DNA of 64,000 bases from Streptomyces himalayensis subsp. himalayensis (GTDB taxonomy: Bacteria > Actinomycetota > Actinomycetes > Streptomycetales > Streptomycetaceae). Shown here in pieces: positions 33,854 to 42,658 of this stretch; position 1 is the first letter of the stretch, and each line of letters begins with the position of its first letter. The notes beneath the pieces are model-generated. The model saw only the letters and a program-made list of their open reading frames with translations. It was not told the DNA's origin and did not search any database. The position numbers and the translations under genes were made by a program. The stretch spans positions 186,001-250,000 of the forward strand of contig NZ_JACEHE010000002.1 of assembly GCF_013778455.1 (NCBI RefSeq). The letters are read 5' to 3'.

Positions 33854-35077
33854 GTGGCGGCTTCCGACCAGCTGCTGGTGGTGATCGATCCAGTGGCCCG
33901 GCGCAGCGATGGCGAGTCGGTACGGATTGCGAAAGACGTGCTCAGCGCGGGTGCGGCGACGAAAATCTGCCTCCCCGACGGGCCCGAGGAATTTGCCAGG
34001 GCACTTGCCCGGAGAGGGTCCCGGAGACCCGTGGTGATCGGCGACGACCGGGCCCTGGCGAGCGCGGTCGCCCTGCTGCACCGGGAGCGGGAGCTGGCCT
34101 CCGCCGTGCTCTCGCTGGTGCCGGTGGGGGCCTCGCTGTCGCTGGCGGAAGCGTTCGGGGTGCCCACGGGGGCGGTGGCGGCGGCGCGGGCCGTACTGGA
34201 GGGCGTCGAGCGACGGCTCGATCTGCTGGTGGACGACCGGGACGGGGTGGTGCTCGGGAATCTGCGGATCCCTCCGGTCGGCGGGGAGCCCGGGGCGTCG
34301 GGTGACGGCGAGGCGGGCACCGGGTCCGGGTCCGGGTCCGAGGGTTACGGGTGGTCCGGATGGTCCGGGCGGTTCGGTGGATCCGGCGGGTTCGTAGGGC
34401 TGGGCCGGTCCGGGGCGCCGGGAAGTCGCGGGTGCGGGGCGGAGGGTTCCACGGGTTCCAGGGGTTCGACGGGTCCTGGTTCTCCTGGTTTCGGTGGGGT
34501 GGGCAAGTCCGACGGCTGCGGCGCCGAGGGGTTCGGACCAGGTGAGACCGGAGAATCCAGCCTGTCCGGCTCCGCGCGGTCCCCCGCAGCCGGGGAATCC
34601 GATGGCGCTGCGGGATCCGGCGGTGCTGGGGCATCTGGCGGTGCTGGGGCATCCGGCGGGGCTGGATCCGGCGGGGGCGGGCTCGCGGCCGCCGGACATG
34701 CCGGGCACTGGCTGCTGTCGACCTGCCAGTCGCTCGTCCGCACGCTGACGGTCCGGCCGCCCAAGGCCGTACCGGTGCAGCGGACTGCGGCGCCCGCACG
34801 GCTGCGGATCGAGGTGGACGGCGTCACGCTGATCGACCTCGACCAGCCGGTCGAAGCCGTCTCGGTCACGCCGGCCACCGCGGGGCGGGCGCGCATCCTG
34901 GTGCGGCCCTCGTCGGTGGGGGCAGAGGCCGCACCCCTTCATGCGGTGGGCCGGAGCATCACCGTGTCGGGGGCGGATTTCCGCTATCGCGCGGATGCGG
35001 TGGTGACGGGGCCGGTGCGGACTCGTACGTGGACGGTCCTGCCCCGGGCGTGGGCGCTCACGCTGCCCGCGGGCTAG
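33854..35077 (+). CDS. Diacylglycerol-kinase-like protein with Gly/Ser-rich insert
   Basis: A 407-residue protein whose N-terminal 135 residues (LLVVIDPVARRSDGESVRIA, RRPVVIGDDRALASAVALLH, LSLVPVGASLSLAEAFGVPT, AAARAVLEGVERRLDLLVDD) and C-terminal 120 residues (RLRIEVDGVTLIDLDQPVEA, DFRYRADAVVTGPVRTRTWT) resemble the two halves of lipid (DAG/sphingosine) kinase-like proteins. The glycine-rich nucleotide motif GGDGT of true kinases appears here as IGDDRAL, so catalysis is doubtful. Between the halves is a Gly/Ser-rich insert of about 140 residues (137-275) with short repeats. It is divergent from purA. GTG 33854 is the likely start. Confidence 0.65.
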   Translation: MAASDQLLVVIDPVARRSDGESVRIAKDVLSAGAATKICLPDGPEEFARALARRGSRRPVVIGDDRALASAVALLHRERELASAVLSLVPVGASLSLAEAFGVPTGAVAAARAVLEGVERRLDLLVDDRDGVVLGNLRIPPVGGEPGASGDGEAGTGSGSGSEGYGWSGWSGRFGGSGGFVGLGRSGAPGSRGCGAEGSTGSRGSTGPGSPGFGGVGKSDGCGAEGFGPGETGESSLSGSARSPAAGESDGAAGSGGAGASGGAGASGGAGSGGGGLAAAGHAGHWLLSTCQSLVRTLTVRPPKAVPVQRTAAPARLRIEVDGVTLIDLDQPVEAVSVTPATAGRARILVRPSSVGAEAAPLHAVGRSITVSGADFRYRADAVVTGPVRTRTWTVLPRAWALTLPAG

Positions 35078-35078
35078 C

Positions 35079-35252
35079 GATCCGGCCGGCCCGGCGCTCG
35101 ACATCCCCCAGTCGGTGATGAACCTGTCGCCGTTCGGCCATCTGCCGAAGCTGCCGGGTCCGGAGATGACCTGGACGCCGGTGGCGGCGCTGACGCTGAT
35201 CGCGGCGGCGCTGGCAGCGGCGGGGCTGCGGCGCAGGGACCTGTCGACTTGA
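35079..35252 (+). pseudogene. Relic of an ABC-2 permease C-terminus
   Basis: The + strand encodes DIPQSVMNLSPFGHLPKLPG, then TWTPVAALTLIAAALAAAGL and RRRDLST before a TGA at 35250. The SPFGHLPKLPG motif, a last transmembrane helix and RRRD are the end of multidrug-type ABC permeases common in streptomycetes. No start codon, no upstream permease and no ATPase gene are present, so only the last 55 or so codons survive, directly behind the DAG-kinase-like gene. Confidence 0.75.
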
Positions 35253-35316
35253 CGGCCGGCGCCGTGTCCGCAATGTGTCCCGGTCCCCTCACGGGCCGGG
35301 ACACGGTGCCGTCCCG

Positions 35317-35922
35317 TCAGCGCACGTAGTTCTTGAGGGTCTCCGTGTCGAGCTCGATGCCCACGGGGTCGGGGATGGTGACCTTCTCGCCGAACTTCAC
35401 CGTGTGGGTGTCACGGTAGCCTCCATCCTCGCGGTCGGGGTGGCTGTGCACCGTGACCGTGCAGGCGTCCCGGTCGATCAGCAGGTACACCGGGATCCCG
35501 GCCTCTCCGTACGCCGCAGGCTTCTCCTGCCGGTCACGCAGGTCCGTGTCGGAGTCGTACGAAGTGACCTCGAGGACCAGCAGCACTCCCGCGGGATCAG
35601 CCCAGTCGCCGTGCCCGGCGAAATGCGCTTCGGGCGCGAGAATTCCGTCCGGGCGCGCCCGGCCCTCGCGGTACCTCTCCACCCTGAGACCCTGACCCTG
35701 ATACAGGTCGAGATCTGACCGGGCCTGCATGCATCGCCTGGTCAGCCACATCACGATGGTGTTGTGGTCGCCGTCCGTCACCTTTTTGACCCCGATCCGT
35801 CCGCCGATGAACTCGAACCTGACGGCGTCGTCGGTCTCCTTGGCCGCGATCACGGCGATCCTCTCGAACTCCTCCACCGACATCTGGGACGTCCGAGACA
35901 TGCGCTCTGCCATAACCGTCAT
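35317..35922 (-). CDS. Uma2 family putative endonuclease
   Basis: A 201-residue Uma2 (DUF820) protein: MSVEEFERIAVIAAKETDDA, RFEFIGGRIGVKKVTDGDHN, the catalytic stretch VLLVLEVTSYDSDTDLRDRQ with Glu and the following basic residues, and AGIPVYLLIDRDACTVTVHS. It is similar to the gene at 15919, sharing FIGGR, GHGDW(A/S)DP(A/G)GVL and the ending IPDPVGIELDTETLKNYV. A good GAAGGAGGG precedes ATG 35922. Function is unknown. Confidence 0.88.
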   Translation of the reverse strand: MTVMAERMSRTSQMSVEEFERIAVIAAKETDDAVRFEFIGGRIGVKKVTDGDHNTIVMWLTRRCMQARSDLDLYQGQGLRVERYREGRARPDGILAPEAHFAGHGDWADPAGVLLVLEVTSYDSDTDLRDRQEKPAAYGEAGIPVYLLIDRDACTVTVHSHPDREDGGYRDTHTVKFGEKVTIPDPVGIELDTETLKNYVR

Positions 35923-36009
35923 GGTGCCCTCCTTCGCAGGCGCGCACCAGGATGCCGAGGCCCGGCAGACCGCAGACCGAATTCCGCATGTGATCAGCCC
36001 ATCGGGTGA

Positions 36010-37227
36010 TCAGCCGAGCTCGACCCGCAGCTCCTTCAATCCCCGGATGACGAAGTTCGGCTTCTGCTCCGGTTCGGCGGCCGGGCGCAGCGTCGGGGCC
36101 TGGTCCAGCAACGCTCCCAGGGACGCGGCAAGTTCGATACGGGCCAGCGGGGCGCCGATGCAGTAGTGGATGCCCGCGCTGAACGAGATGTGCGGGTTGT
36201 CCTTGCGGGACAGGTCCAGGGTGTCGGGGTCGGCGAAGGCGTCCGGGTCGCGATTGGCCGAGCCGAAGAGCATGGCGATCTCGGAGCCGCGCGGGATCGT
36301 CGTACCGCCTATCTCGATGTCGTCGAGCACCCACCGTTCGAAGAGCTGGAGCGGGGTGTCGTAGCGCAGCAGTTCCTCCACAGCTGTGGACAGCAGCGAG
36401 CGGTCGGCGCGCAGGGCGGCGAGCTGGTCGGGGTGCTGGAACAGCGCCCACCAGCCGTTGACGGTGGCGTTGACCGTGGCCTCGTGCCCCGCGTTCAGCA
36501 GCAGCACACAGGTGGAGATCATCTCCTGCTCGGTGAGCCTTTCGCCCTCGTCGTACGCGGCGATGAGCCCGGAGATCAGGTCCTCACCCGGCTCCTTGCG
36601 CCGCGCCTCGATCAGCTCCCTGAGATACGCGGAGAACTCGACCGACGCCTGAACCGCGCGTTGGGCCGTCTCCTCCGGCGGGTTCAGCTCGTACATCCCG
36701 CAGATGTCCGCCGACCAGGGCCGCAGCTGCGGCCGGTCCGCCTCGGGGATGCCGAGCATCTCCGCGATGACGGCCACCGGCAGCGGCTCGGCGACGGCGG
36801 TCAGCAGATCACCGCCGCCCTCCGCGACCAGCCCGGCGACCAGCTCGGAGGCGAGCCGGTGCACATACGGACGCAACTGCTCGACGGTACGCGGCGTGAA
36901 AGCCTTGGAGACCAGGCGGCGGATACGGGTGTGGTCCGGCGGCTCGAGGTCGAGCATCCCGTGGTCGTTGAGCACGTGGAACGGCTCGTGCTCGGCCCGA
37001 GGGGCCTGCCGGCCGAACTCCTCGTGCGAGAAGCGGTGCTGGTAGGTGCGCCCCAACCGCCGGTCGCGCAGCAATGCGGTGACGTCTGCGTGGCGCGGGA
37101 CCAGCCACTGGTTCGTGGGCTCGTAGTAGTGCACTCGGCCGCGGGCGCGCAGCTCCGCGTAGGCGGGATAGGGGTCGGCGACGAAGGCGGGCGACCAGGG
37201 GTCGAACAGGTCGAACAGTGCGTCCAT
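36010..37227 (-). CDS. Cytochrome P450
   Basis: A 405-residue soluble bacterial P450. The heme-thiolate loop FSAGIHYCIGAPLARIELA, the ExxR motif (VEELLRYD) and the I-helix LLNAGHEATVNATVNG are present; the usual acid-alcohol pair appears as HEA-T, so proton delivery may differ. The family hydroxylates small molecules with electrons from ferredoxin; no ferredoxin gene is adjacent. TAGCGT (37234-37239) lies 6 nt before ATG 37227, so it probably has its own leaderless promoter even though the response regulator ends only 38 nt upstream. Confidence 0.94.
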   Translation of the reverse strand: MDALFDLFDPWSPAFVADPYPAYAELRARGRVHYYEPTNQWLVPRHADVTALLRDRRLGRTYQHRFSHEEFGRQAPRAEHEPFHVLNDHGMLDLEPPDHTRIRRLVSKAFTPRTVEQLRPYVHRLASELVAGLVAEGGGDLLTAVAEPLPVAVIAEMLGIPEADRPQLRPWSADICGMYELNPPEETAQRAVQASVEFSAYLRELIEARRKEPGEDLISGLIAAYDEGERLTEQEMISTCVLLLNAGHEATVNATVNGWWALFQHPDQLAALRADRSLLSTAVEELLRYDTPLQLFERWVLDDIEIGGTTIPRGSEIAMLFGSANRDPDAFADPDTLDLSRKDNPHISFSAGIHYCIGAPLARIELAASLGALLDQAPTLRPAAEPEQKPNFVIRGLKELRVELG

Positions 37228-37265
37228 GCCGGGACGCTAACCGCTTCCCGGCGGAGCGGGAAGGG

Positions 37266-37931
37266 TCACCCCGGGGTGACGAGTCGCGCTTCGTAAGCGA
37301 ACACCGCCGCCTGCGTACGGTCCCGCAGCCCCAGCTTCACCAGCACCCGGCTCACATGCGTCTTGATCGTCGACTCGGCCACCACCAGCCGCTCGGCGAT
37401 CTCGGCGTTGGAGAGCCCCTGCGCGATCAGCACCAGCACCTCCGTCTCCCGCTCGGTGAGCTCCCCGTACGCGCCGCGGCTCACCGCCGGGAGCGTCGGT
37501 GCGTCCGCGAGCTTCGAGAACTCGGTGATCAGCCGCTTGGTGACGCTCGGCGCGAGCAGCGCCTCACCTTCCGCCACGACGCGTACACCGTCGGCGAGCT
37601 GCCGGGCCGAGGCGTCCTTGAGCAGAAAGCCGGAGGCCCCGGCGCGCAGTGCCTGGTAGACGTACTCGTCGAGGTCGAACGTCGTCAGCACCAGCACCTT
37701 GGCGGCGCCGTCCGCCGCCACGATCTCGCGCGTCGCCTCGATGCCGTTCATCTCCGGCATACGGATGTCCATCAGGACCACGTCGGGCGCGAGCTCCCGT
37801 ACCCGCTGGACGGCTTCACGGCCGTTGACGGCCTCTCCTGCGACCTCGATGTCCGGCATCGCGTTCAGCAGGACCGAGAAGCCCTCGCGCACCATCATCT
37901 GGTCGTCGGCGATCAGCACCCGGATGGTCAC
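37266..37931 (-). CDS. NarL/LuxR-type response regulator
   Basis: A 221-residue response regulator: receiver domain with acidic ADDQMM, phosphoacceptor in VVLMDIRMPEMNG, Lys in LLKDASARQL, and a C-terminal LuxR-type HTH (LTERETEVLVLIAQGLSNAE, IAERLVVAESTIKTHVSRVL). GTG 37931 overlaps the kinase stop by 4 nt. It should control a regulon in answer to the kinase; the P450 just downstream is the nearest candidate. Confidence 0.95.
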   Translation of the reverse strand: MTIRVLIADDQMMVREGFSVLLNAMPDIEVAGEAVNGREAVQRVRELAPDVVLMDIRMPEMNGIEATREIVAADGAAKVLVLTTFDLDEYVYQALRAGASGFLLKDASARQLADGVRVVAEGEALLAPSVTKRLITEFSKLADAPTLPAVSRGAYGELTERETEVLVLIAQGLSNAEIAERLVVAESTIKTHVSRVLVKLGLRDRTQAAVFAYEARLVTPG

Positions 37932-39280
37932 CGCCGGCCCCCTTCCGCTGCGGGCTCCTCCACGGCGGGGACGGGAAGGAAGACCGTCACCTCGTAGCCG
38001 CCGTCGGCCACAGGCTCCGCCGTCATCTCGCCGCCCAGCATCGCCACGCGCTCACGCATGCCGGTGATGCCGTGACCCGCGCCGTGCGTGGACTTCACCA
38101 GCGTGGGCGTGGGCGAAGGGCCGTTGACGACGCGCAGGCCGAGGCCGCCGATGACATAACCGATCTCGACACGCGCGCTCGAGCCGGGCGCATGCCGCAG
38201 CGCGTTGCTGAGCGCCTCCTGCACGATGCGGTACGCGGACAGCTCGACGCCCCCCGGCAGTTCACGGACGGCTCCGGTGACCGTCTTCTCCACGGGCAGG
38301 CCCGCGTCCCGCACATTGGCGAGCAGCGCGTCGAGGTCGGCGAGGGTGGGCTGCGGGGCGTCGGGCGCCTCGTAGTCCTCGGCCCGTACGACACCGAGGA
38401 CGCGACGCAGTTCGGTGAGCGCGGCCACCGCGTTCTCGCGGATCGTCGCGAAGGCCTGCGCCAGCTCGGGCGGCGGGTTCTCGACGCGGTACGGTGCGGC
38501 CTCCGCCTGGATGGCGACCACCGACATGTGGTGCGCGACGACGTCGTGGAGCTCGCGGGCGATGGTGGTGCGCTCCTCCAGGAGGGTGCGCTTGGAGCGT
38601 TCGTGTGCGGTGACGGTCTGCTGCGCGGTGACCTCCTCCGCCGCCTCCCGGCGCACGTGCCGGACGGTGACGACCAGCAGGCCCAGCGCGGAGACGAAGA
38701 GGAACGGCACGGTGTTGGAGCTATGGCCGCGCGACAGGAAGACCTCGACCGACAGCCCGTACAGGCCGGTCATCGCCCACATCCAGCCGCCGGTGCGCGG
38801 CCGCGTCCTGGCCGCCACGACCGTCAGCACCACCAAGTGCCCGATGAACGCGCTGGGCGGCCACGGCCATGCGCTCCAGAAGCCCTCGAGGCTACTCAGG
38901 ACCGGTGTCGTCGCGAGTGACAGCCAGAACGCAGCGACCGGCCGGACCAGGGTCGCCAGAATCGCGATCGCGGGTATGAAGCCGATCAGCAGGCCGGCGA
39001 TACCGCCGGTGTCGTGCGATTCGATCCCGATGATCAGCGTCAGCAGCGCGATCGCCGCCACGAACGCGTGCGGCGTCCAGGGGGCGTACCTGCGCAGCCG
39101 CCGCGGCAGCCGGCGGACGAGCGGGCCGTCGGTGCTCATCGGAGGCAGCAGTCGGTACGCGAGCGCGTCATGGAACAGGTCACTGCGCAGTCCGCCGAGC
39201 AACTCCACGGCGAGGTGGTACTCGGGACTGCGGAACTTCGGCTTGCCCGCCGCGAGGGGCTGGGTACGGGTCTCGGTCAC
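37928..39280 (-). CDS. Sensor histidine kinase (HisKA_3 type)
   Basis: A 450-residue membrane kinase. About 90 cytosolic residues precede five or six transmembrane helices (FVAAIALLTLIIGIE, IAGLLIGFIPAIAILATLV, HLVVLTVVAA, TVPFLFVSALGLLVVTV). The dimerisation helix carries the phosphoacceptor His in TTIARELHDVVAHHMSVVAI, and the HATPase domain shows AYRIVQEALSNALRHAPGS, LRVVNG and GHGITGMRERVAMLGG. GTG 39280 is chosen because TACCTT sits 7 nt upstream (leaderless); an upstream extension of 40 codons is open but unlike the family. It overlaps its response regulator by 4 nt. Confidence 0.93.
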   Translation of the reverse strand: MTETRTQPLAAGKPKFRSPEYHLAVELLGGLRSDLFHDALAYRLLPPMSTDGPLVRRLPRRLRRYAPWTPHAFVAAIALLTLIIGIESHDTGGIAGLLIGFIPAIAILATLVRPVAAFWLSLATTPVLSSLEGFWSAWPWPPSAFIGHLVVLTVVAARTRPRTGGWMWAMTGLYGLSVEVFLSRGHSSNTVPFLFVSALGLLVVTVRHVRREAAEEVTAQQTVTAHERSKRTLLEERTTIARELHDVVAHHMSVVAIQAEAAPYRVENPPPELAQAFATIRENAVAALTELRRVLGVVRAEDYEAPDAPQPTLADLDALLANVRDAGLPVEKTVTGAVRELPGGVELSAYRIVQEALSNALRHAPGSSARVEIGYVIGGLGLRVVNGPSPTPTLVKSTHGAGHGITGMRERVAMLGGEMTAEPVADGGYEVTVFLPVPAVEEPAAEGGRR

Positions 39281-39412
39281 GTACAGCAAGGTAGGGCCGC
39301 GCCCGTCCGGAGTCGTCAGCAGAAAGAAGGGTCCTGCAGGGTCCGTCTCAGGTACTACGGAGGCGTTTCGGGAACGGCGCGCGCCCACAACCGGCGGCAT
39401 CCGGCGGCGCGT

Positions 39413-40282
39413 TCACCACGCGAGCTGCGCGATCTCCTCCGCCACCACCGCGCACGCGTCCGCCGCCGGATCGATGAGCGGGAAGTGCCCCACGTCCTCC
39501 AGCAGCGTAAGACCCACCACTTCGCCCGCCTTCGCCGCCGCGTCCGCGTACGCCTCAGCGACCTGCTGCGGTACGTCGATGTCGCCCCGGCCCTGGACGA
39601 GCGTGGTGGCGATACCCGTGGGCAGCAGCGCGGCGGGATCGGCATACGGCAGCCGCTCCGCGAACGTCTCCTCTCCGCCGAGGAGTTGCTCCACCGCGCC
39701 CGAGCACACGTCGAGCTTGCGGGCGACCGCGAAGTCGGCGATCGGCGCGAGCGCGACGACACCGCGCAGCGGCGCGGGCCGCGCGGTGTGCCACGGCGCG
39801 TCCTCGGGGAGGAGATGGCGCGCGGCCGCCCACAGCGCGAGATGCCCGCCCGCGGAGTGCCCCGTGACGACGGTGCGGCGCGGGTCCGCCTGCGGCAGCG
39901 CCTCGCGTACGAGCGCGGGCAGCGCGTCGAGCGCGGCGGCGACGTCGTCGAAGGTATCCGGCCAGCGCCCGGCGACGGGCCCTTCGCCGCCCTGCGCGGG
40001 GATCAGACTGCCCCGCCGGTACTCGACGTTGGCGACGGCGAAGCCCCGGCGGGCCAGGAAGTCCGCGAACGGCGTGATGTGCGCCCGGTCGTACGCGGCA
40101 CGCCAGGCGCCGCCGTGCAGCACGACGACGAGGGGTGCCGACTGGGCGCCGTCTCGGGGCGCATAGAGGTCGATCACATGGTCGGGATGGTCGCCGTAGG
40201 TGACGGTGGCGTCCGGCGGGACGGCGGGGTGCGAGAAGGCCGACTCTTCCTCGGCGGCGCTACGCGCGGCGTCCTCCGACAT
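39413..40282 (-). CDS. Alpha/beta hydrolase, probable kynurenine formamidase
   Basis: A 289-residue alpha/beta hydrolase. VVVLHGGAWRAAYDR forms the oxyanion hole, the nucleophile is in VVTGHSAGGHLALWAAA, and a late Asp/His region has QGRGDIDVP and LLEDVGHFPLIDP. The HGGAW/GHSAGGHLA combination is typical of kynurenine formamidases (BNA7/AFMID type), and the gene follows kynA and kynU on the same strand, so it probably hydrolyses N-formylkynurenine. ATG 40282 has GAGAGG upstream. A terminator at 40353-40397 separates it from kynU, so it may also be expressed alone. A general esterase role remains possible. Confidence 0.8.
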   Translation of the reverse strand: MSEDAARSAAEEESAFSHPAVPPDATVTYGDHPDHVIDLYAPRDGAQSAPLVVVLHGGAWRAAYDRAHITPFADFLARRGFAVANVEYRRGSLIPAQGGEGPVAGRWPDTFDDVAAALDALPALVREALPQADPRRTVVTGHSAGGHLALWAAARHLLPEDAPWHTARPAPLRGVVALAPIADFAVARKLDVCSGAVEQLLGGEETFAERLPYADPAALLPTGIATTLVQGRGDIDVPQQVAEAYADAAAKAGEVVGLTLLEDVGHFPLIDPAADACAVVAEEIAQLAW

Positions 40283-40352
40283 GATCCAACCTCTCAGCGC
40301 TCCGGCGGTTGGCCGGGACATTATCAGCGCCACGGCACACAGCCGCCGCGCC

Positions 40353-40397
40353 CCCGTTGTGTGCAGGCGCCCTGCCGGAACGCCTGCCCACAACGGG
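40353..40397 (-). terminator. Hairpin terminator after kynU
   Basis: CCCGTTGTG-T-GCAGGCG pairs with CGCCTGC-C-CACAACGGG, 16 bp with one mismatch, 7 nt after the kynU stop. Its right arm (CCTGCCCACAACGGG) closely matches that of the hairpin at 56862-56899. Confidence 0.8.
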
Positions 40398-40403
40398 CGC
40401 CGG

Positions 40404-41666
40404 TCAGCCCAGCACGTCCCTCAGCACCCGAGCCGCCCTCTCCACCTCGGCGAAGCTCACGTACAGCGGTGTGAAGCCGAACCGCAGGATGTCCGGCGCA
40501 CGGTAGTCACCGACGACCCCGCGCTCGATGAGACGCCGCATCACGTCACCCGCGCCCTCACAGCGCAGCGCGACCTGGCTGCCGCGTTCCGCATGAGCCG
40601 AGGGCGTGACCGACTCGACGAGCCCCCGAGGAACATACGCGTCCACGCACTCCAGGAAGAAGTCCGTCAGCGCGAGCGACTTGGCCCGCACCGCCTCGAT
40701 CGAGACGCCGTCCCAGACCTCGAGCGCCGCCTCCAGGGCGAGCATGGACAGGATGTCCGGCGTGCCGACCCGGCCCCGTACCGCGCCCGATCCGGCCTCG
40801 TACTCGGGACGCATCCCGAACGGCTCGGCGTGCGAGTTCCAGCCCGGCAGCGGCGAGTCGAAGCGCGGCTGGAGCTCCCGGCGCACGTACAGATACGCAG
40901 GTGAACCCGGCCCGCCGTTGAGGTACTTGTAGGTGCAGCCGACCGCCAGGTCCACACCGTGCGCGTCGAGTTCCACGGGCAGCGCGCCCGCGCTGTGGCA
41001 CAGGTCCCACACGGCCAGGGCGCCCGCGGCGTGCACGGCGGCGGTGAGCCCGGGCAGGTCGTGCAGCCGGCCCGTCCGGTAGTCGACGTGGTTGAGCAGC
41101 ACGGCGGCCGTACGCGGACCGAGAACGCCCGGCACGTCGGCGGGGAGGACCGGAACGATCCGGCACCCCGTCATCCGTGCCGCGGACTCCGCGATGTACC
41201 CGTCCGTCGGGAACGTCGAGGCGTCCACGACGATCTCGTCGCGCGGAGCGGCACCGGCAGAACCGCCCTCCCCCGCCATACGCACAGCGGCCACCAGCGC
41301 CTTGAACACATTGACGCTCGTGGAGTCGCCGACCACGATCTGCCCGGGCGCGGCCCCGACCAGCGGCGCGATACGGTCGCCGATCCGCTCCGGCGCCGTC
41401 CACCAGCCGCTCTCGTCCCAGGACCGGATGCGCAGCTCGCCCCACTGTCGGCGTACGACGTCCTCGATGCGCCCGGGAACCGCGCGCGGCAGCGCACCCA
41501 GCGAGTTGCCGTCCAGATAGACGCCCGCGGCGCCGCCCGCATGATCAGACGCGGTGTCGAGCACGAACCGGTCGCGCAGGGCCGCCAGTCCGTCAGCGGC
41601 ATCCAGCTTGGCGGCCTGCGCCGCCTTCTCCTCGTACTTCTCCGCGAACTCGTACGTCTCAGACAT
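40404..41666 (-). CDS. kynU: Kynureninase
   Basis: A 420-residue PLP enzyme that cleaves kynurenine to anthranilate and alanine. VYLDGNSLGALPRAVPGRIE, IVVGDSTSVNVFKALVAAVR (phosphate binding), VLLNHVDYRTGRLHDLPGL, LAVWDLCHSAGALPVELDA and CTYKYLNGGPGSPAYLYV with the Schiff-base Lys are all family signatures. ATG 41666 overlaps the kynA stop by 8 nt. With kynA and the formamidase it converts tryptophan to anthranilate. The extra upstream open frame is not kynureninase-like. Confidence 0.96.
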   Translation of the reverse strand: MSETYEFAEKYEEKAAQAAKLDAADGLAALRDRFVLDTASDHAGGAAGVYLDGNSLGALPRAVPGRIEDVVRRQWGELRIRSWDESGWWTAPERIGDRIAPLVGAAPGQIVVGDSTSVNVFKALVAAVRMAGEGGSAGAAPRDEIVVDASTFPTDGYIAESAARMTGCRIVPVLPADVPGVLGPRTAAVLLNHVDYRTGRLHDLPGLTAAVHAAGALAVWDLCHSAGALPVELDAHGVDLAVGCTYKYLNGGPGSPAYLYVRRELQPRFDSPLPGWNSHAEPFGMRPEYEAGSGAVRGRVGTPDILSMLALEAALEVWDGVSIEAVRAKSLALTDFFLECVDAYVPRGLVESVTPSAHAERGSQVALRCEGAGDVMRRLIERGVVGDYRAPDILRFGFTPLYVSFAEVERAARVLRDVLG

Positions 41667-42504
41667 GGCTGCGCGCCGTCCACAGCTCGGGGAACACGTT
41701 CTTCGAAGCGCGCTTCTCCAGCCAGGCCACGCCCGCCGAGCCGCCGGTGCCGGTCTTGGCGCCCATCGCCCTGCGGGTGGCGACGAGATGGTCGTTGCGC
41801 CAGCGCCACACCAGTTCGGCGACGTCGGTGAGCGCCTCGCCGAGCCGTACGAACTCGGCGTCCTGGTCGCCGCGGTACAGCTCCGTCCACACGGCCTCGA
41901 CCCCGGCCGACGGCTCGTAGCGCAGCGCCAGGTCCCGCTGAAGGACCTCCGCCGGGATCGCGTACCCGCGGCGCGCCAGCAGCCGCAGCACCTCGTCATA
42001 GAGGCTCGGCTGCTGCAGCGCCTTCTCCAGCTCGGCGTGCACGCGCGGCGCGCCCCGGTGCGGGACCAGCATGGACGCGGACTTCTCGCCGAGCAGGAAC
42101 TCCATCCGCCGGTACATCGCGGACTGGAAACCGGAGCCCTCGCCGAGAGCGGACCGGTACGAGTTGAACTGTGCGGGGGTCAGCCCGGCGAGCGGCGTCC
42201 AGGAGGCGTTCAGCGCCTCGAGCTCGCGCACGGACCTCTTGAGCGCCGCCAGCGCCACCGGCAGGTCGTCCTCGCGCAGCGCCCGCGACGCCGTCTCCCA
42301 CTCGTGCACGATGACCGTGAACCACAGCTCCATGACCTGGGTGGTCACCAGGAAGACCATCTCTCCCGGATCGTCCGAGAGCGGGTGCTGGAGGTGGGTG
42401 AGGACGTCCGCCTGGACGTAGTCCTCGTAAGGGGTGGTTCCTTCGAAGTCGAGGTTCGGGGTCTCGGGCTGCTCCTGAGCCCCGTCGAAGACCTCGTGGG
42501 ACAT
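41659..42504 (-). CDS. kynA: Tryptophan 2,3-dioxygenase
   Basis: A 281-residue heme dioxygenase that opens the indole ring of tryptophan to N-formylkynurenine. LDFEGTTPYEDYVQADVLTH, EMVFLVTTQVMELWFTVIVH, SFQS-like SGFQSAMYRRMEFLLGEK and VWRWRNDHLVATRRAMGAKT with GTGGSAGVAWL are characteristic of the family (the last region contains the heme-ligand His and the GTGGS active-site loop). ATG 42504 is preceded by AGGAG at good spacing. It heads the kynA-kynU(-formamidase) operon. Confidence 0.96.
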   Translation of the reverse strand: MSHEVFDGAQEQPETPNLDFEGTTPYEDYVQADVLTHLQHPLSDDPGEMVFLVTTQVMELWFTVIVHEWETASRALREDDLPVALAALKRSVRELEALNASWTPLAGLTPAQFNSYRSALGEGSGFQSAMYRRMEFLLGEKSASMLVPHRGAPRVHAELEKALQQPSLYDEVLRLLARRGYAIPAEVLQRDLALRYEPSAGVEAVWTELYRGDQDAEFVRLGEALTDVAELVWRWRNDHLVATRRAMGAKTGTGGSAGVAWLEKRASKNVFPELWTARSHV

Positions 42505-42610
42505 TGCTGTCTCCTGCGTACTCCGGGTAGCGGTCCGCCCCTGCCGTGACGGCACGGGGGCCCCGGTCCCCACCGCGCATTCTTACGCAATCGTCCCCGG
42601 AGACGGCAAG

Positions 42611-42639
42611 GCCCGCCTGGTCACAGGGGCCAGGCGGGT
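42611..42639 (-). terminator. Hairpin after DUF3151 gene
   Basis: CCCGCCTGG (42612-42620) pairs with CCAGGCGGG (42630-42638), 20 nt beyond the DUF3151 stop, separating it from kynA. Confidence 0.7.
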
Positions 42640-42658
42640 CTCAGGGTCACCGCGGGAC

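Noticed and set aside
37228..39280. A biosynthetic gene cluster around the P450
   Set aside because: Only one P450 and a two-component system lie together; there is no synthase, ligase, ferredoxin or transporter next to them.
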